DNA of 64,000 nucleotides from Leeuwenhoekiella blandensis MED217 (GCF_000152985.1 NZ_CH672395.1:1625145-1689144); one strand, 5' to 3'. Positions 8,934-17,436 are shown, counted from the stretch's first letter. Made by a program: numbers and translations. Notes: generated from the sequence alone by a model not told the origin.

Positions 8934-10026
8934 ACAGGTTTTTTGTAAGCTTTTGAACAATTTTATATTCCGAAAGGAACTCCTTGGCAATTACTTTGAT
9001 CGCAGTGTACGCAGGAATGGCGACCACCATACCGAATATTCCGAAAATCAGTCCTGCAATTACGATCACTAGGAAAATCTCTAGCGGGTGCGATTTTACG
9101 CTACTTCCAAAAATAAGCGGCTGATTGATAAAATTATCGATCAATTGTGCGATGCAGTACCCAATGAACACGTAGATCATTTTGGGTAAAATAACCTCTT
9201 GAAAGTCTGCTGTAAAATTACCACTTATAACAAGTAGCATCATAACCACGCCACCCACAACCGGACCAATATACGGAACAACATTAAGCATTGCGCAAAA
9301 GAGCGCTATGGCAAAAGCATTGGGTATTTGAAAGCTTACCAGTAAAATAGCATAAATGGTAAACAGGATCATAAGTTGAAGTAAAATCCCTAAAAAGTAG
9401 CGCGAAAGCAGTTGTTTGGTTTTGTGAAAAACCCTGCGAAACCGGCGTTCTTCTCCAGTGTTGGCAAACACCAGAAAACTATCTAGAAGTAAATGACTGT
9501 CTTTTAATAGAAAAAAGGAAATAAAAATCACTGACAATAAGCCGACAATCAACGAACTGAAGTTCCCCAAAATACTGTTGATGAAGGTAGGGATTACCGA
9601 AATGTCAAAGTTTTTGATAAAGTCTGACTGCTTTAAACCTTCAATTAAGGTTACTTGATCAACCCCCATCGCACGGCTGAATTCAACGTTAAGCCGGTTG
9701 ATGTTGTGTTTTACTTCTTCAAAATTGATCTTGCTTATGTGTTCGCTTTGATCGATCAAAATGGGAATGAATAAGGCTAAAATACCTGAGATCACACAGA
9801 TCACCATAAGTAATGTGGTGATTGCCGCCGCAACGGCGCCAAACTTACACTGATGCTTTAAAAAGTTCACTACGGGACGACCTATCAAAGAAATGACTGC
9901 TGCTATACAGATAAAAATAAGCACCGCTTGTATTTGGTATAAAAACCAAATCACAAATACAATTCCGCCCAAGATTCCCAATGCTCTGAGAATTCCGTAG
10001 GCAATAACCTTAGACTTATTTTCCAT
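8923..10026 (-). CDS. AI-2E family transporter (PerM/UPF0118)
   Basis: A 367-residue integral membrane protein with about eight hydrophobic segments: two at the N-terminus, one near residue 60-90, a large hydrophilic loop around 95-150, then a helical C-terminal half including NVVPYIGPVVGG and GLIFGIFGMVVAIPAY, both typical of the AI-2E exporter/PerM family. Family members are linked to autoinducer-2 export or Na+/H+ antiport, but most, including this one, have no assigned substrate. The gene overlaps its neighbours on both sides by 11 nt, so the operon is translationally coupled. Confidence 0.88.
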   Translation of the reverse strand: MENKSKVIAYGILRALGILGGIVFVIWFLYQIQAVLIFICIAAVISLIGRPVVNFLKHQCKFGAVAAAITTLLMVICVISGILALFIPILIDQSEHISKINFEEVKHNINRLNVEFSRAMGVDQVTLIEGLKQSDFIKNFDISVIPTFINSILGNFSSLIVGLLSVIFISFFLLKDSHLLLDSFLVFANTGEERRFRRVFHKTKQLLSRYFLGILLQLMILFTIYAILLVSFQIPNAFAIALFCAMLNVVPYIGPVVGGVVMMLLVISGNFTADFQEVILPKMIYVFIGYCIAQLIDNFINQPLIFGSSVKSHPLEIFLVIVIAGLIFGIFGMVVAIPAYTAIKVIAKEFLSEYKIVQKLTKNLYDS

Positions 10027-10543
10027 TATTGGGGTTGTTGATGAGTTGGTAAGCAGCTATTGCTGCGGCCTGACTTACGTTCATACTGCTGTTTTTTCCG
10101 CGCATCGGAATGTACGTAATATGATCTAAGATATTCAAAACATCTTCACAAATTCCGTAGCGTTCATGGCCTAAAACTAATGCTATTTTTTTAAATGCGT
10201 ATTCATTCAGCGAAGCAAGCGGTTTACTCGTTGTGGTGAGCTCGAGTCCTATAAGATGGTAATCTTTTTCTTTAAGCCCATTTAGAGTTGTGATAACATC
10301 TGCATCTGGCGAGTAGGGAACCAGCTTTTCACTGGAACGCGCAGTGCGTTTAAGCCGTGTACTTTCAAATTGAATAGTAGTGTTGCAAAAGTAAATATGG
10401 GCGATTCCCAAAGCATCTGCCAAGCGAAAAAGGCTACCGGCATTGGCCGGACTATTTATTCCGTCACAAACTAAAACAAAAGGAAAGGTTTCCTTTTTAA
10501 AAGGAGTATTCTCGTGAATGAGCTGTTCAGTTTTCAAAGGCAT
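10016..10543 (-). CDS. TrmH/SpoU family RNA 2'-O-methyltransferase
   Basis: A short (175-residue) SPOUT methyltransferase with the three SpoU motifs in order: NSPANAGSLFRLADALG, LVLGHERYGI and IPMRGKNSSMNVSQAAAIAAY. These build the trefoil knot that binds SAM and the tRNA or rRNA ribose. The motif 3 asparagine and serine are intact. It has no extra RNA-binding domain, so the substrate nucleotide cannot be told from sequence. It overlaps the upstream DUF4159 gene by 17 nt and the downstream permease by 11 nt. Confidence 0.88.
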   Translation of the reverse strand: MPLKTEQLIHENTPFKKETFPFVLVCDGINSPANAGSLFRLADALGIAHIYFCNTTIQFESTRLKRTARSSEKLVPYSPDADVITTLNGLKEKDYHLIGLELTTTSKPLASLNEYAFKKIALVLGHERYGICEDVLNILDHITYIPMRGKNSSMNVSQAAAIAAYQLINNPNNGK

Positions 10544-11177
10544 ATTTTATGATATTGGCTCCCATTTGTAAGGCGCGTTGTCGCACCTCTGGCGGATCGT
10601 TGTGTACGGCTGCACTTTCCCAGCCATCACCCAAATCGCTTTCTAAGGTGTAAAGAATAACCAGGCGTCCTTCGCGAAATAAGCCAAATGCTTGCGGTCT
10701 TTTGCCATCGTGCTCGTGTATTTTGGGTAGTCCTTCTTTGAAGGTAAATGCCGTTGAAAAAACAGGATGATCTGCAGGAAGCTCTATGAGTTCTTCTTCT
10801 GGAAATAACTTTTTTAATTGCGGACGTAAATATTGATCAATACCATAATTATCATCAATATGTAAAAAACCACCACTGTCTAAGTAGTTACGCATATTCT
10901 GAAGCGCTTCATCAGAAAAAAACACATTTCCGTGGCCGGTCATATGTACAAAGGGATACTGCATAATTGCAGGGTCTTTACTGGTAACATTGGCGACTTT
11001 GGGTTGGATAGCGGTTTGTATATTGGCATTACAAAATTGCACCAGGTTGGGTAAAGACGTGGGGTTTGCATACCAATCGCCACCGCCTTCATATTGTAAA
11101 ACGGCGATTTGCTGTGCACTAAGCGAAGTCGCTGTGAATACCAATGTTAATAAAGAAGCAAACCAAAACTTAACCAC
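10527..11177 (-). CDS. Exported DUF4159 domain protein
   Basis: A 216-residue protein with a signal peptide (KFWFASLLTLVFTATSLSAQ) and a DUF4159 domain. Features include YEGGGDWYANP, FVHMTGHGNVFFSD, a GGFLHIDDNYG segment and DGWESAAVHNDPPEVR. DUF4159 has a fold like class I glutamine amidotransferases but no agreed function; it often occurs near membrane and MoxR-type gene clusters. Here it leads the operon with the RNA methyltransferase. The start is GTG at 11177, because it directly precedes the signal peptide and no ATG is close. Confidence 0.85.
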   Translation of the reverse strand: MVKFWFASLLTLVFTATSLSAQQIAVLQYEGGGDWYANPTSLPNLVQFCNANIQTAIQPKVANVTSKDPAIMQYPFVHMTGHGNVFFSDEALQNMRNYLDSGGFLHIDDNYGIDQYLRPQLKKLFPEEELIELPADHPVFSTAFTFKEGLPKIHEHDGKRPQAFGLFREGRLVILYTLESDLGDGWESAAVHNDPPEVRQRALQMGANIIKYAFEN

Positions 11178-11285
11178 TTTAGTATAGTTTTTTAAATTGA
11201 AGAACGAAATTACTTATTTTCTAGGCAACACCCTATTAATTTAAAACAGCAATATGTGTTTCTCAATCAAATTGAATAGCTGCAT

Positions 11286-11672
11286 ATGAGTACATCAAAC
11301 ACAGATTATCTTGCTCAGATAACGCCAATACTGCCCGTAAAAGATGTATTGGAAGGCCTTGAATTCTACATCAAAAAGTTAGGCTTTGAGCTGATTTTTA
11401 TTGATGAAGAGCGCAATCCACGGTATGCGGGTATTAGACGGAATAACATCGCATTGCATTTGCAGTGGCACGATGCAGCCGAATGGGAACACGATCAAAA
11501 CCGCCCTATGCTGCGCATTCAAGTACAGGGCATAGAAAATTTATACAAAAAGTATCAGCTTATGGGCGTGTTTCACAACCATACGTCTCTAGAAGAAAAA
11601 CCCTGGGGCACTTTAGAGTTTGCTTTTTACGATCCATTTAAAAATGGATTGATCTTTTATGCGGAAGCTTAA
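11286..11672 (+). CDS. VOC superfamily (glyoxalase/bleomycin-resistance-like) protein
   Basis: A 128-residue single-module VOC protein: ITPILPVKDVLEGLEFYIKK is the first beta-alpha-beta unit, IALHLQWHD is a metal-site-like strand, and WGTLEFAFYDPFKNGLIFY is the second unit ending. Possible metal or substrate residues are the histidine in LHLQWH and the Glu of LEFAF. The family covers isomerases, dioxygenases and antibiotic-binding proteins; nothing here fixes a substrate. The gene stands alone and its stop lies 5 nt from the stop of the convergent lysA. Confidence 0.8.
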   Translation: MSTSNTDYLAQITPILPVKDVLEGLEFYIKKLGFELIFIDEERNPRYAGIRRNNIALHLQWHDAAEWEHDQNRPMLRIQVQGIENLYKKYQLMGVFHNHTSLEEKPWGTLEFAFYDPFKNGLIFYAEA

Positions 11673-11677
11673 GATGT

Positions 11678-12895
11678 TTAGGCTTTCACCTTTTCCTTCA
11701 AAGGGATTTGATTTTTGATCAAGTCATCAAAAGTTTCGCGCTCGCGAATGAGGTGTGCTTTTCCGTCAAGGAATAAAACTTCTGCCGGACGATATCGCGA
11801 ATTGTAATTGCTGGCCATACTGAAGCAATAGGCGCCTGAATTGCTAAAAGCAAGAATATCACCTTCAGCGATCTCTGCAATTCTTCGGTTTGTAGCAAAT
11901 GTATCGGTCTCACAAATATATCCTACAACCGAGTAAAAGCGTTCGCGGCCTTTCGGGTTGCTTATATTGGTGATCTCGTGACGGCTTCCGTAGAACATAG
12001 GACGAATGAGGTGGTTAAAGCCACTATCTACCTGCGCAAAAACAGTTGAAGTCGTTTGTTTGATCACATTGACTTGTACAAGGAATTTTCCTGCTTCACT
12101 CACAAGGAACTTTCCGGGTTCAAAAACAAGCGTTAGCGGCTTGCCGTAGTTTTTTTCAAAGGCATTAAAACGCTTACTCAATTTCTCACCAAGCTCTTCG
12201 ATATTGGTTTCAATATCTCCTTCTTTATAAGGAACTTTAAAACCACTACCAAAGTCTAAAAACTCAAGGTCTTTAAAATCTTTGGCCGTATCAAAAAGAA
12301 TTTCTGCAGCGTGCAGGAACACGTCAATATCCAGAATATCGCTACCGGTATGCATGTGAATTCCGTTGATATTCATTCCGGTATTTTTTACGATACGCAA
12401 CAAATGCGGAATTTGGTGAATACTAATACCAAATTTACTATCAATATGTCCTACTGAAATGTTGGTGTTTCCACCGGCCATTACATGCGGATTGATACGT
12501 ACACAAACCGGAGTTTTAGGATGTTTTGTGCCAAATTGCTCCAGGATAGATAGGTTGTCGATATTGATTTGCACGCCCATTTTTGCAACCGCTTCCAGTT
12601 CGTCTAAGGAAACCCCATTAGGCGTAAACATAATTTTAGAAGGATCGATTCCGGCCGCAAGGGCAAGGCGCACTTCTTGTATACTAACCGTGTCCATCCC
12701 GGCACCAAAACCGTGAATCAACTGAAGCACTGCAAGATTAGACAAGGCCTTAACTGCATAATTGATGCGCAGGTTTTTAACCTTGTTAAAAGCACCGGTA
12801 AGACGTTTATATTGCGATTCTATTTTTTCGGCGTCATAAACATACACAGGGCTCCCGTGTTCTTTTGCAATGGCAAGTAAGTTTTGGTTGGTCAT
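11678..12895 (-). CDS. lysA: Diaminopimelate decarboxylase
   Basis: A 405-residue PLP enzyme of the alanine racemase-like fold III that removes CO2 from meso-diaminopimelate in the last step of lysine synthesis. The PLP lysine is in INYAVKALSN; HMHTGSDI, FGSGFKVPY, FEPGKFLV and the C-terminal CETDTFA segment (active-site cysteine from the partner subunit) are all present. ATG 12895 is chosen over TTG 12901, which would add only two residues. The gene is divergent from sucC. A TAGATTTG box and an 8-bp inverted repeat lie just upstream. Confidence 0.93.
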   Translation of the reverse strand: MTNQNLLAIAKEHGSPVYVYDAEKIESQYKRLTGAFNKVKNLRINYAVKALSNLAVLQLIHGFGAGMDTVSIQEVRLALAAGIDPSKIMFTPNGVSLDELEAVAKMGVQINIDNLSILEQFGTKHPKTPVCVRINPHVMAGGNTNISVGHIDSKFGISIHQIPHLLRIVKNTGMNINGIHMHTGSDILDIDVFLHAAEILFDTAKDFKDLEFLDFGSGFKVPYKEGDIETNIEELGEKLSKRFNAFEKNYGKPLTLVFEPGKFLVSEAGKFLVQVNVIKQTTSTVFAQVDSGFNHLIRPMFYGSRHEITNISNPKGRERFYSVVGYICETDTFATNRRIAEIAEGDILAFSNSGAYCFSMASNYNSRYRPAEVLFLDGKAHLIRERETFDDLIKNQIPLKEKVKA

Positions 12896-12909
12896 AATCA
12901 ATACACTTT

Positions 12910-12953
12910 AAGCCTGCAAATCTAGTATAGATAATTTAGTTTAAAGCAGGCTT
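12910..12953 (-). promoter_or_regulatory. lysA promoter with flanking inverted repeat
   Basis: On the minus strand TAGATTTG (12917-12924) matches the Bacteroidota TAnnTTTG box and lies 21 nt before the lysA ATG. The perfect arms AAGCCTGC (12910-12917) and GCAGGCTT (12946-12953) enclose the promoter, with a 28-nt spacer. The same AAGCCTG/CAGGCTT arms occur in the dispersed repeat near 23.7 kb. The box is well supported; a regulatory role for the inverted repeat is inference. Confidence 0.5.
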
Positions 12954-13106
12954 CGGTCAAAAAATATAGCGAGATGTACATTTTAAAGCTAAAAAAAGCA
13001 TTGGATTTTAGTTAGTCTTTTTAATAGGCTACGCAAAGGTTTTAAAAATGCAGTATTGAAAGCAGAAATCAAAAGTAAATTGCTAGCAGGGTTTGCGCTA
13101 AATACT

Positions 13107-13114
13107 TATTTTTG
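13107..13114 (+). promoter_or_regulatory. Candidate sucC promoter -7 box
   Basis: TATTTTTG fits TAnnTTTG and lies 35 nt before the sucC start. No well-spaced TTTG is seen at -33, so support is moderate. Confidence 0.4.
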
Positions 13115-13149
13115 CTCTGCAAATTTCAAATATATAGAAACGCCTGATT

Positions 13150-14340
13150 ATGAATCTACACGAATATCAAGGAAAAGAAATACTTAGCAGTTTTGGAGTG
13201 CGTATACAGCGCGGTAAAGTAGCAACTACTGCTGCAGAGGCAGTTGAGGCTGCAAAAAAACTTACAGAAGAAACCGGTACGGGATGGCACGTGATAAAAG
13301 CGCAAGTTCACGCCGGAGGTAGAGGAAAAGGCGGTGGAGTAAAACTGGCTAAAAACCTTCAGGAGGTTGAACAAATTGCAGGAGAGATCATCGGGATGAA
13401 CCTGGTAACTCCACAAACTTCAGCAGAAGGAAAAAAAGTACACCAAGTGCTTGTTGCTGAAGACGTTTATTACCCAGGAGATAGCGAGCCGGAGGAATAC
13501 TATATGTCTGTTTTATTAAACAGAGCTACCGGAAAGAATATGATTATGTATTCTACCGAAGGTGGAATGGATATCGAGGAAGTTGCTGAGAAAACTCCAC
13601 ATTTAATTTTTACTGAAGAAATTGACCCTGCAACAGGATTGTTAGGCTTTCAAGCAAGACGTATCGCATTTAACCTAGGTTTAAGCGGGACTGCCTTTAA
13701 AGAAATGACCAAGTTTGTTGCGGCATTATATAAAGCCTATTCAGAATCTGATTCTTCATTATTTGAGATCAATCCTGTGCTTAAGACCAGCGATGATAAA
13801 ATCATGGCTGTAGATGCTAAAGTGTCTTTAGATGATAACGCATTATACCGTCACAAAGATTACGCAGCAATGCGTGATAAGCGTGAAGAAAACCCAGTAG
13901 AGGTTGAAGCAAAAGAAGTAGGGCTTAATTATGTTGACCTTGATGGTAACGTGGGTTGTATGGTAAACGGTGCCGGACTTGCAATGGCAACTATGGATCT
14001 TATCAAGCAAGCGGGTGGTGAGCCGGCTAACTTCTTAGACGTTGGAGGTACAGCGGATGCAGAACGTGTAGAAACTGCATTTAACTTAATTCTTAAAGAT
14101 CCTAACGTAAAAGCGATTCTTGTAAATATCTTTGGTGGTATTGTACGTTGTGATCGTGTTGCACAAGGTATTGTTGATGCTTATAAAAACATGGGAACAA
14201 TCAATGTACCTATTATCGTAAGACTTCAAGGAACCAATGCTGATATCGCAAAAGAATTGATAGACAATAGTGGTCTTGATGTTCAAAGTGCTATTCAGTT
14301 TAAGGAAGCTGCAGATAAAGTACAGCAAGTATTAGCATAA
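13150..14340 (+). CDS. sucC: Succinyl-CoA synthetase (ADP-forming) beta subunit
   Basis: A 396-residue protein of normal family length. The N-terminus NLHEYQGKEILSSFGV and the ATP-grasp segment with KAQVHAGGRGKGGGVKL are diagnostic; LLNRATGKNM, FEINPV and the C-terminal ligase domain with NGAGLAMATMDL, NFLDVGGTA and NIFGGIVRCD follow. The enzyme couples succinyl-CoA cleavage to ATP synthesis in the TCA cycle and needs the alpha subunit SucD. No sucD is adjacent, so the alpha subunit must be encoded elsewhere. A strong terminator directly after the gene makes it a monocistronic unit. Confidence 0.96.
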   Translation: MNLHEYQGKEILSSFGVRIQRGKVATTAAEAVEAAKKLTEETGTGWHVIKAQVHAGGRGKGGGVKLAKNLQEVEQIAGEIIGMNLVTPQTSAEGKKVHQVLVAEDVYYPGDSEPEEYYMSVLLNRATGKNMIMYSTEGGMDIEEVAEKTPHLIFTEEIDPATGLLGFQARRIAFNLGLSGTAFKEMTKFVAALYKAYSESDSSLFEINPVLKTSDDKIMAVDAKVSLDDNALYRHKDYAAMRDKREENPVEVEAKEVGLNYVDLDGNVGCMVNGAGLAMATMDLIKQAGGEPANFLDVGGTADAERVETAFNLILKDPNVKAILVNIFGGIVRCDRVAQGIVDAYKNMGTINVPIIVRLQGTNADIAKELIDNSGLDVQSAIQFKEAADKVQQVLA

Positions 14341-14378
14341 GCGCTAAATAAAATACTTCCGATTCATCGGAATTTTAA

Positions 14379-14406
14379 GCCTCAGTCAGTTGACTGAGGC
14401 TTTTTT
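14379..14406 (+). terminator. sucC terminator
   Basis: GCCTCAGTCA and TGACTGAGGC form a perfect 10-bp stem with a two-base centre, followed by TTTTTT. The U-tract runs into TTTTTTATTGGACCTATA, a motif also found after the rpsA terminator. Confidence 0.93.
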
Positions 14407-14709
14407 ATTGGACCTATATATTGAAATGCCATTGTTCCGATAACTACTGGTATATTCCGAATCTAAAAATTTGGTGTTAACCTATAACGTTTGAACATGG
14501 GGCGCGATAGTTTATTTATAGAGAGCTTGTAGTAGTTGTAAGTGATTGTAATTCAGAAGAATGTATTTAGCTTAATGGATTTAGTTTTGGTTCTAACTCT
14601 TTGGTTTTCAGCTATTAGCTTCGTTAATAATCTGTTAAAAACAAGGTTAAGGTGTAACTGTTTGAGGTTTGAGCCGTCTTTTTAGTACATCATTCAAAAA
14701 TCAAACATT
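14407..14709. other. Intergenic region before the small secreted protein
   Basis: About 300 nt of AT-rich DNA with no ORF, tRNA or clear structured RNA. The first bases carry the post-terminator motif. A promoter for the following gene must lie here, but I see no good TAnnTTTG box with a partner at the right spacing. Confidence 0.6.
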
Positions 14710-15072
14710 ATGAAAACTTTTAAAACAATGGTACTTGCAGTTGCGATCATCTGCGGTACAGCGTTAAACGCAAACACCACTGAACCAACCGAGCCAAGCT
14801 CAAAAACTACAAGCGCAGCTGTAAAGCGTGCAATGAATGTAGAACTGGCAAATCTTTTAGCAGAGCCTAACTTTAATGTGGAGCAAACCACATCGGTTAA
14901 AGTATCTTTTACTGTGAATAGCGACAACGAAGTAGTTGTGCTAAACGTAGACTCAAAAGATGCCTCTATTGAAAAGTATATTCAGGGGCGTTTGAACTAC
15001 AAAAAGCTTGATTCTAAAGCTTTAGTGGGACAAACTTATCACGTACCTGTAAAATTAGAGAGTACGTTATAA
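14710..15072 (+). CDS. Small exported protein, weakly TonB-C-like
   Basis: A 120-residue protein with a signal peptide (KTMVLAVAIICGTALNAN) and a low-complexity Thr/Ser/Glu/Pro linker. The rest has alternating beta and helix pattern: VKVSFTVNSDNEVVVLNV, DASIEKYIQGRLNYKKLD and TYHVPVKLES. This order (strand with an asparagine/glycine turn, helix, strand) resembles the TonB C-terminal domain, but there is no transmembrane anchor or proline-rich spanner, so it would be a free periplasmic domain. I do not recognise a named family. It has its own terminator. Confidence 0.7.
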   Translation: MKTFKTMVLAVAIICGTALNANTTEPTEPSSKTTSAAVKRAMNVELANLLAEPNFNVEQTTSVKVSFTVNSDNEVVVLNVDSKDASIEKYIQGRLNYKKLDSKALVGQTYHVPVKLESTL

Positions 15073-15095
15073 ATGCAGTTTTTAGTTAGTAGAAA

Positions 15096-15125
15096 GAGCC
15101 CGGCTGAAAAGTCGGGCTTTTTTTA
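15096..15125 (+). terminator. Terminator after the small exported protein
   Basis: AGCCCG and CGGGCT form a stem around a 10-nt loop, followed by eight T. Confidence 0.88.
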
Positions 15126-15261
15126 GGTCTTATAATTATTTAAAATGCCATTTTGGCGTTTGAACTTCAATAAAAACAGACAAAAAGTCGGTTAAATTCT
15201 AGTGGTATCCAATTTGCTATTAATTGAGTGTAATAATTAATAACAACAAAATTTTTGAGAT

Positions 15262-15702
15262 ATGAGCTTAGTTAAAAGAACAAACGAAAACTGGTTACCA
15301 TCCATTTTTGATGACATGTTTAAGACCGATTGGCTGGGGGGAACAACCAATGTTAACAGTATAGGCGTGAGCATTCCAGCAGTAAACATTATTGAGAAAG
15401 ATAGTGGATTTGAAGTAGCAGTTGCTGCTCCGGGTAAAACCAAAGAAGATTTTAATATTGAGTTAGATAATGATGTGCTCACCATTTCTGCTCAAGAGCA
15501 AAAAGAAGCTGAGACTAAAGAAGAAGGAAGATTCACTAGACGCGAGTTTAGCTATAGCACTTTTAAACGTGCCTTTAGTTTACCAGATACGGTGAACAGT
15601 GCAAAGATTGAAGCTAGCTATGAGAATGGGGTGCTCAATATAGTAATCCCAAAAAAGGAGGAAGCAAAGGTTCAGGCAAAACGCTTGATCGAGATCTCCT
15701 AA
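15262..15702 (+). CDS. Small heat-shock protein, Hsp20 family
   Basis: A 146-residue ATP-independent holdase chaperone. The alpha-crystallin domain covers about residues 35-135, with FEVAVAAPGKTKEDFNIEL at its start and the A-x-x-x-n-GVL signature ASYENGVLNIVIPKKE at its end. The last residues RLIEIS provide the I-x-I tail used in oligomer assembly. The gene stands alone between a terminator upstream and one downstream. A heat-shock promoter or thermosensor structure is not obvious in the 130 nt before it. Confidence 0.92.
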   Translation: MSLVKRTNENWLPSIFDDMFKTDWLGGTTNVNSIGVSIPAVNIIEKDSGFEVAVAAPGKTKEDFNIELDNDVLTISAQEQKEAETKEEGRFTRREFSYSTFKRAFSLPDTVNSAKIEASYENGVLNIVIPKKEEAKVQAKRLIEIS

Positions 15703-15738
15703 ATGTTAAGTAAGTAAGTTTTTTTGGTTAGTGAAGAG

Positions 15739-15771
15739 TCCCGGGTCATTGAATTGATCCGGGATTTTTTT
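15739..15771 (+). terminator. hsp20 terminator
   Basis: TCCCGG and CCGGGA arms with inner TCA/TGA pairs form the stem, followed by TTTTTTT. The U-tract continues into ATTGGCATCGCGAAAG, related to the start of the dispersed repeat copies. Confidence 0.88.
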
Positions 15772-15800
15772 ATTGGCATCGCGAAAGTTTTATTGCGCAG
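15766..15800. repeat. Short post-terminator relative of the dispersed repeat
   Basis: TTTTTTATTGGCATCGCG then AAAGTTTTAT closely resembles the T-run plus GGCACCGCCAAAGGGTTTAAT end of the longer repeat copies near 17.5 kb and 23.7 kb. Only the end of the element is recognisable here. Confidence 0.4.
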
Positions 15801-15827
15801 GTTTTGCAAGAGGTAGTTTCTCTTCGA

Positions 15828-16724
15828 TCATTTTCTTGGATGAAATGTATTCAAAACATCTGCCAGATGGGAACGGTCGACATGCATATACACTTCGGTA
15901 GTAGTAATGCTTTCGTGTCCCAACATTTGTTGTATAGCTCTTAAATCGGCTCCATTTTGAAGCAAATGTGTCGCGAAAGAATGTCTAAACGTATGCGGAC
16001 TGATCTTCTTTTTAATTCCGGCCTTTTGGGTATGTTGTTTAACCAAGGTAAAGATCATCGCCCGGGTAAGCTGCGCGCCGCGACGATTGAGGAATAGAAT
16101 GTTTTTAAATTCGGGTTTAGGAGCCTCGTGAATGCGAATTTGATCCCGATAAATCTCAATATATTTTTGGGTGATGGGAGCAATGGGCACAAAGCGTTGC
16201 TTGTCTCCTTTACCGGTAACCAAAATATATCCTTCATCAAAAAACAAATCAGAAAGTTTAAGATTCAAAACTTCAGAGACCCGAAGACCACAACCGTATA
16301 AGGTTTCTAGTATGGCGCGATTACGTTCGCCTTGCGGCCTGCTCAGATCAACCGCATCAATGATACGATTCACTTCATCTTCAGAAAGCGTATCGGGAAG
16401 TTTTCTGCCAACTTTCGGGGCTTCAATGAGATCGGTGGGATTGTCTTTGCGATAATCTTCAAAAACCAAATACTCAAAATATCCTTTTAAGCCTGAAATA
16501 AGTCGGGCCTGCGATGAGGCAGTGAGTTCTTTTGCGTAGGTATATATAAAATCTTGCAGTTGTTCTTTAGTAATTGAAATGGGTGAAGCTTCAACCGAAT
16601 GTTCATCGATCCACTTGATGAGCTTGCTGATGTCTAGGCCATAATTTACAACTGTGTTCTCAGAAAGACCACGTTCTATCTTTAAGAATAATTTATAGTC
16701 TATTAACGAATTTTGCCAATTCAC
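15828..16724 (-). CDS. xerD: Site-specific tyrosine recombinase XerD
   Basis: A 298-residue tyrosine recombinase of normal XerD length. The N-terminal SAM-like core-binding domain spans about 1-85. The catalytic domain has the first arginine in GCGLRVSEVLNL, a lysine in the VTGKGDKQR hairpin, HTFRHSFATHLL (His and second Arg), GHESITTTEVY with the last His and the tyrosine nucleophile. XerC/XerD resolve chromosome dimers at dif. The flanks carry only housekeeping genes, so this is the core chromosomal recombinase rather than a mobile-element integrase. The start is GTG 16724. Confidence 0.92.
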   Translation of the reverse strand: MNWQNSLIDYKLFLKIERGLSENTVVNYGLDISKLIKWIDEHSVEASPISITKEQLQDFIYTYAKELTASSQARLISGLKGYFEYLVFEDYRKDNPTDLIEAPKVGRKLPDTLSEDEVNRIIDAVDLSRPQGERNRAILETLYGCGLRVSEVLNLKLSDLFFDEGYILVTGKGDKQRFVPIAPITQKYIEIYRDQIRIHEAPKPEFKNILFLNRRGAQLTRAMIFTLVKQHTQKAGIKKKISPHTFRHSFATHLLQNGADLRAIQQMLGHESITTTEVYMHVDRSHLADVLNTFHPRK

Positions 16725-16802
16725 AAATGAAATGCAGGTTTTTTAGGAATCTTTTAAAAATAGTTTATCAAAGCCTTAATAGTTTCGTGTAGCTAACCCT
16801 CC

Positions 16803-16810
16803 TAGCTTTG
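16803..16810 (+). promoter_or_regulatory. Promoter -7 box of the first beta-barrel gene
   Basis: TAGCTTTG fits TAnnTTTG and has TTTC 16 nt upstream. The same octamer precedes the paralogue at 17848, so it is kept in both copies. Confidence 0.55.
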
Positions 16811-16833
16811 TCTCAAATCTAAATATAAAAATT

Positions 16834-17436
16834 ATGAAAAAGTTATTTTTAATAGCCAGTTTTATTGTTTTAGGAACTACTGCAACTCAAGCCCAAGATT
16901 ATTGGAATTTTGGTATCAAGGGTGGTGCTAATTTTGCAACTATTGCAAATGAAGATGGAGAAAATCCTGACGGAAGAACAAGTTTTAATGTAGGTGCAAT
17001 GGTCGAAATCCCGGTTTCTGATAAATTCTCTATTCAGCCAGAGGTCTTGTATTCTGCACAGGGAGCCACTCTAGCATCTTTTGATGAAGACAACACGTTT
17101 GATGTTGATGATAATGTAGAATATCAATTAGATTACATACAAGTACCGGTACTTGCTAAGATCTATTTAGTTGAAGGATTGAGTGTACAAGTAGGTCCGT
17201 CTTTTAATTTCTTAGCCAATGAAGAAATCGACTTTGACCCAACAAGCGATAGCGGAGACATTGATATCGAAGATGGAGCAAACGGATTTGAATTTGGTGG
17301 GGCAGTAGGTCTTGAATACAAGTTCGCTAACGGATTTTTGATCCAGGGACGTTACACAAGAGGATTCTCTGAAATTTACGATAACGCAGATGGAAGAAAC
17401 TCCGTAGTACAAGCAGGAATTGGTTTTATGTTTTAA
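16834..17436 (+). CDS. Outer-membrane beta-barrel protein (PorT-like fold), copy 1
   Basis: A 200-residue protein with a signal peptide (KKLFLIASFIVLGTTATQAQ) and an eight-strand-type beta-barrel of the OMP_b-brl_2 kind common in Bacteroidota. Barrel strands alternate with acidic loops rich in Asp and Glu (DEDNTFDVDDN, DSGDIDIEDGAN), and the chain ends in an aromatic (GIGFMF), the usual outer-membrane assembly signal. The gene has a close paralogue one gene downstream; both have their own promoter and terminator. Function is unknown; the acidic loops might bind cations, but that is inference. Confidence 0.85.
   Translation: MKKLFLIASFIVLGTTATQAQDYWNFGIKGGANFATIANEDGENPDGRTSFNVGAMVEIPVSDKFSIQPEVLYSAQGATLASFDEDNTFDVDDNVEYQLDYIQVPVLAKIYLVEGLSVQVGPSFNFLANEEIDFDPTSDSGDIDIEDGANGFEFGGAVGLEYKFANGFLIQGRYTRGFSEIYDNADGRNSVVQAGIGFMF

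Noticed and set aside
11286-11672. VOC protein as an antibiotic resistance gene
   Set aside because: The VOC fold is shared by many unrelated enzymes and nothing in sequence or context points to drug binding.
13150-14340. sucC alone as evidence for a broken TCA operon
   Set aside because: The gene is intact with its own promoter candidate and terminator; separate sucC and sucD loci are plausible in this phylum, so absence of sucD in the window is not a defect.
15828-16724. Tyrosine recombinase as a sign of an integrated element
   Set aside because: Length and motifs fit core XerD, the neighbours are housekeeping genes, and no attachment repeats, phage or transfer genes are present.
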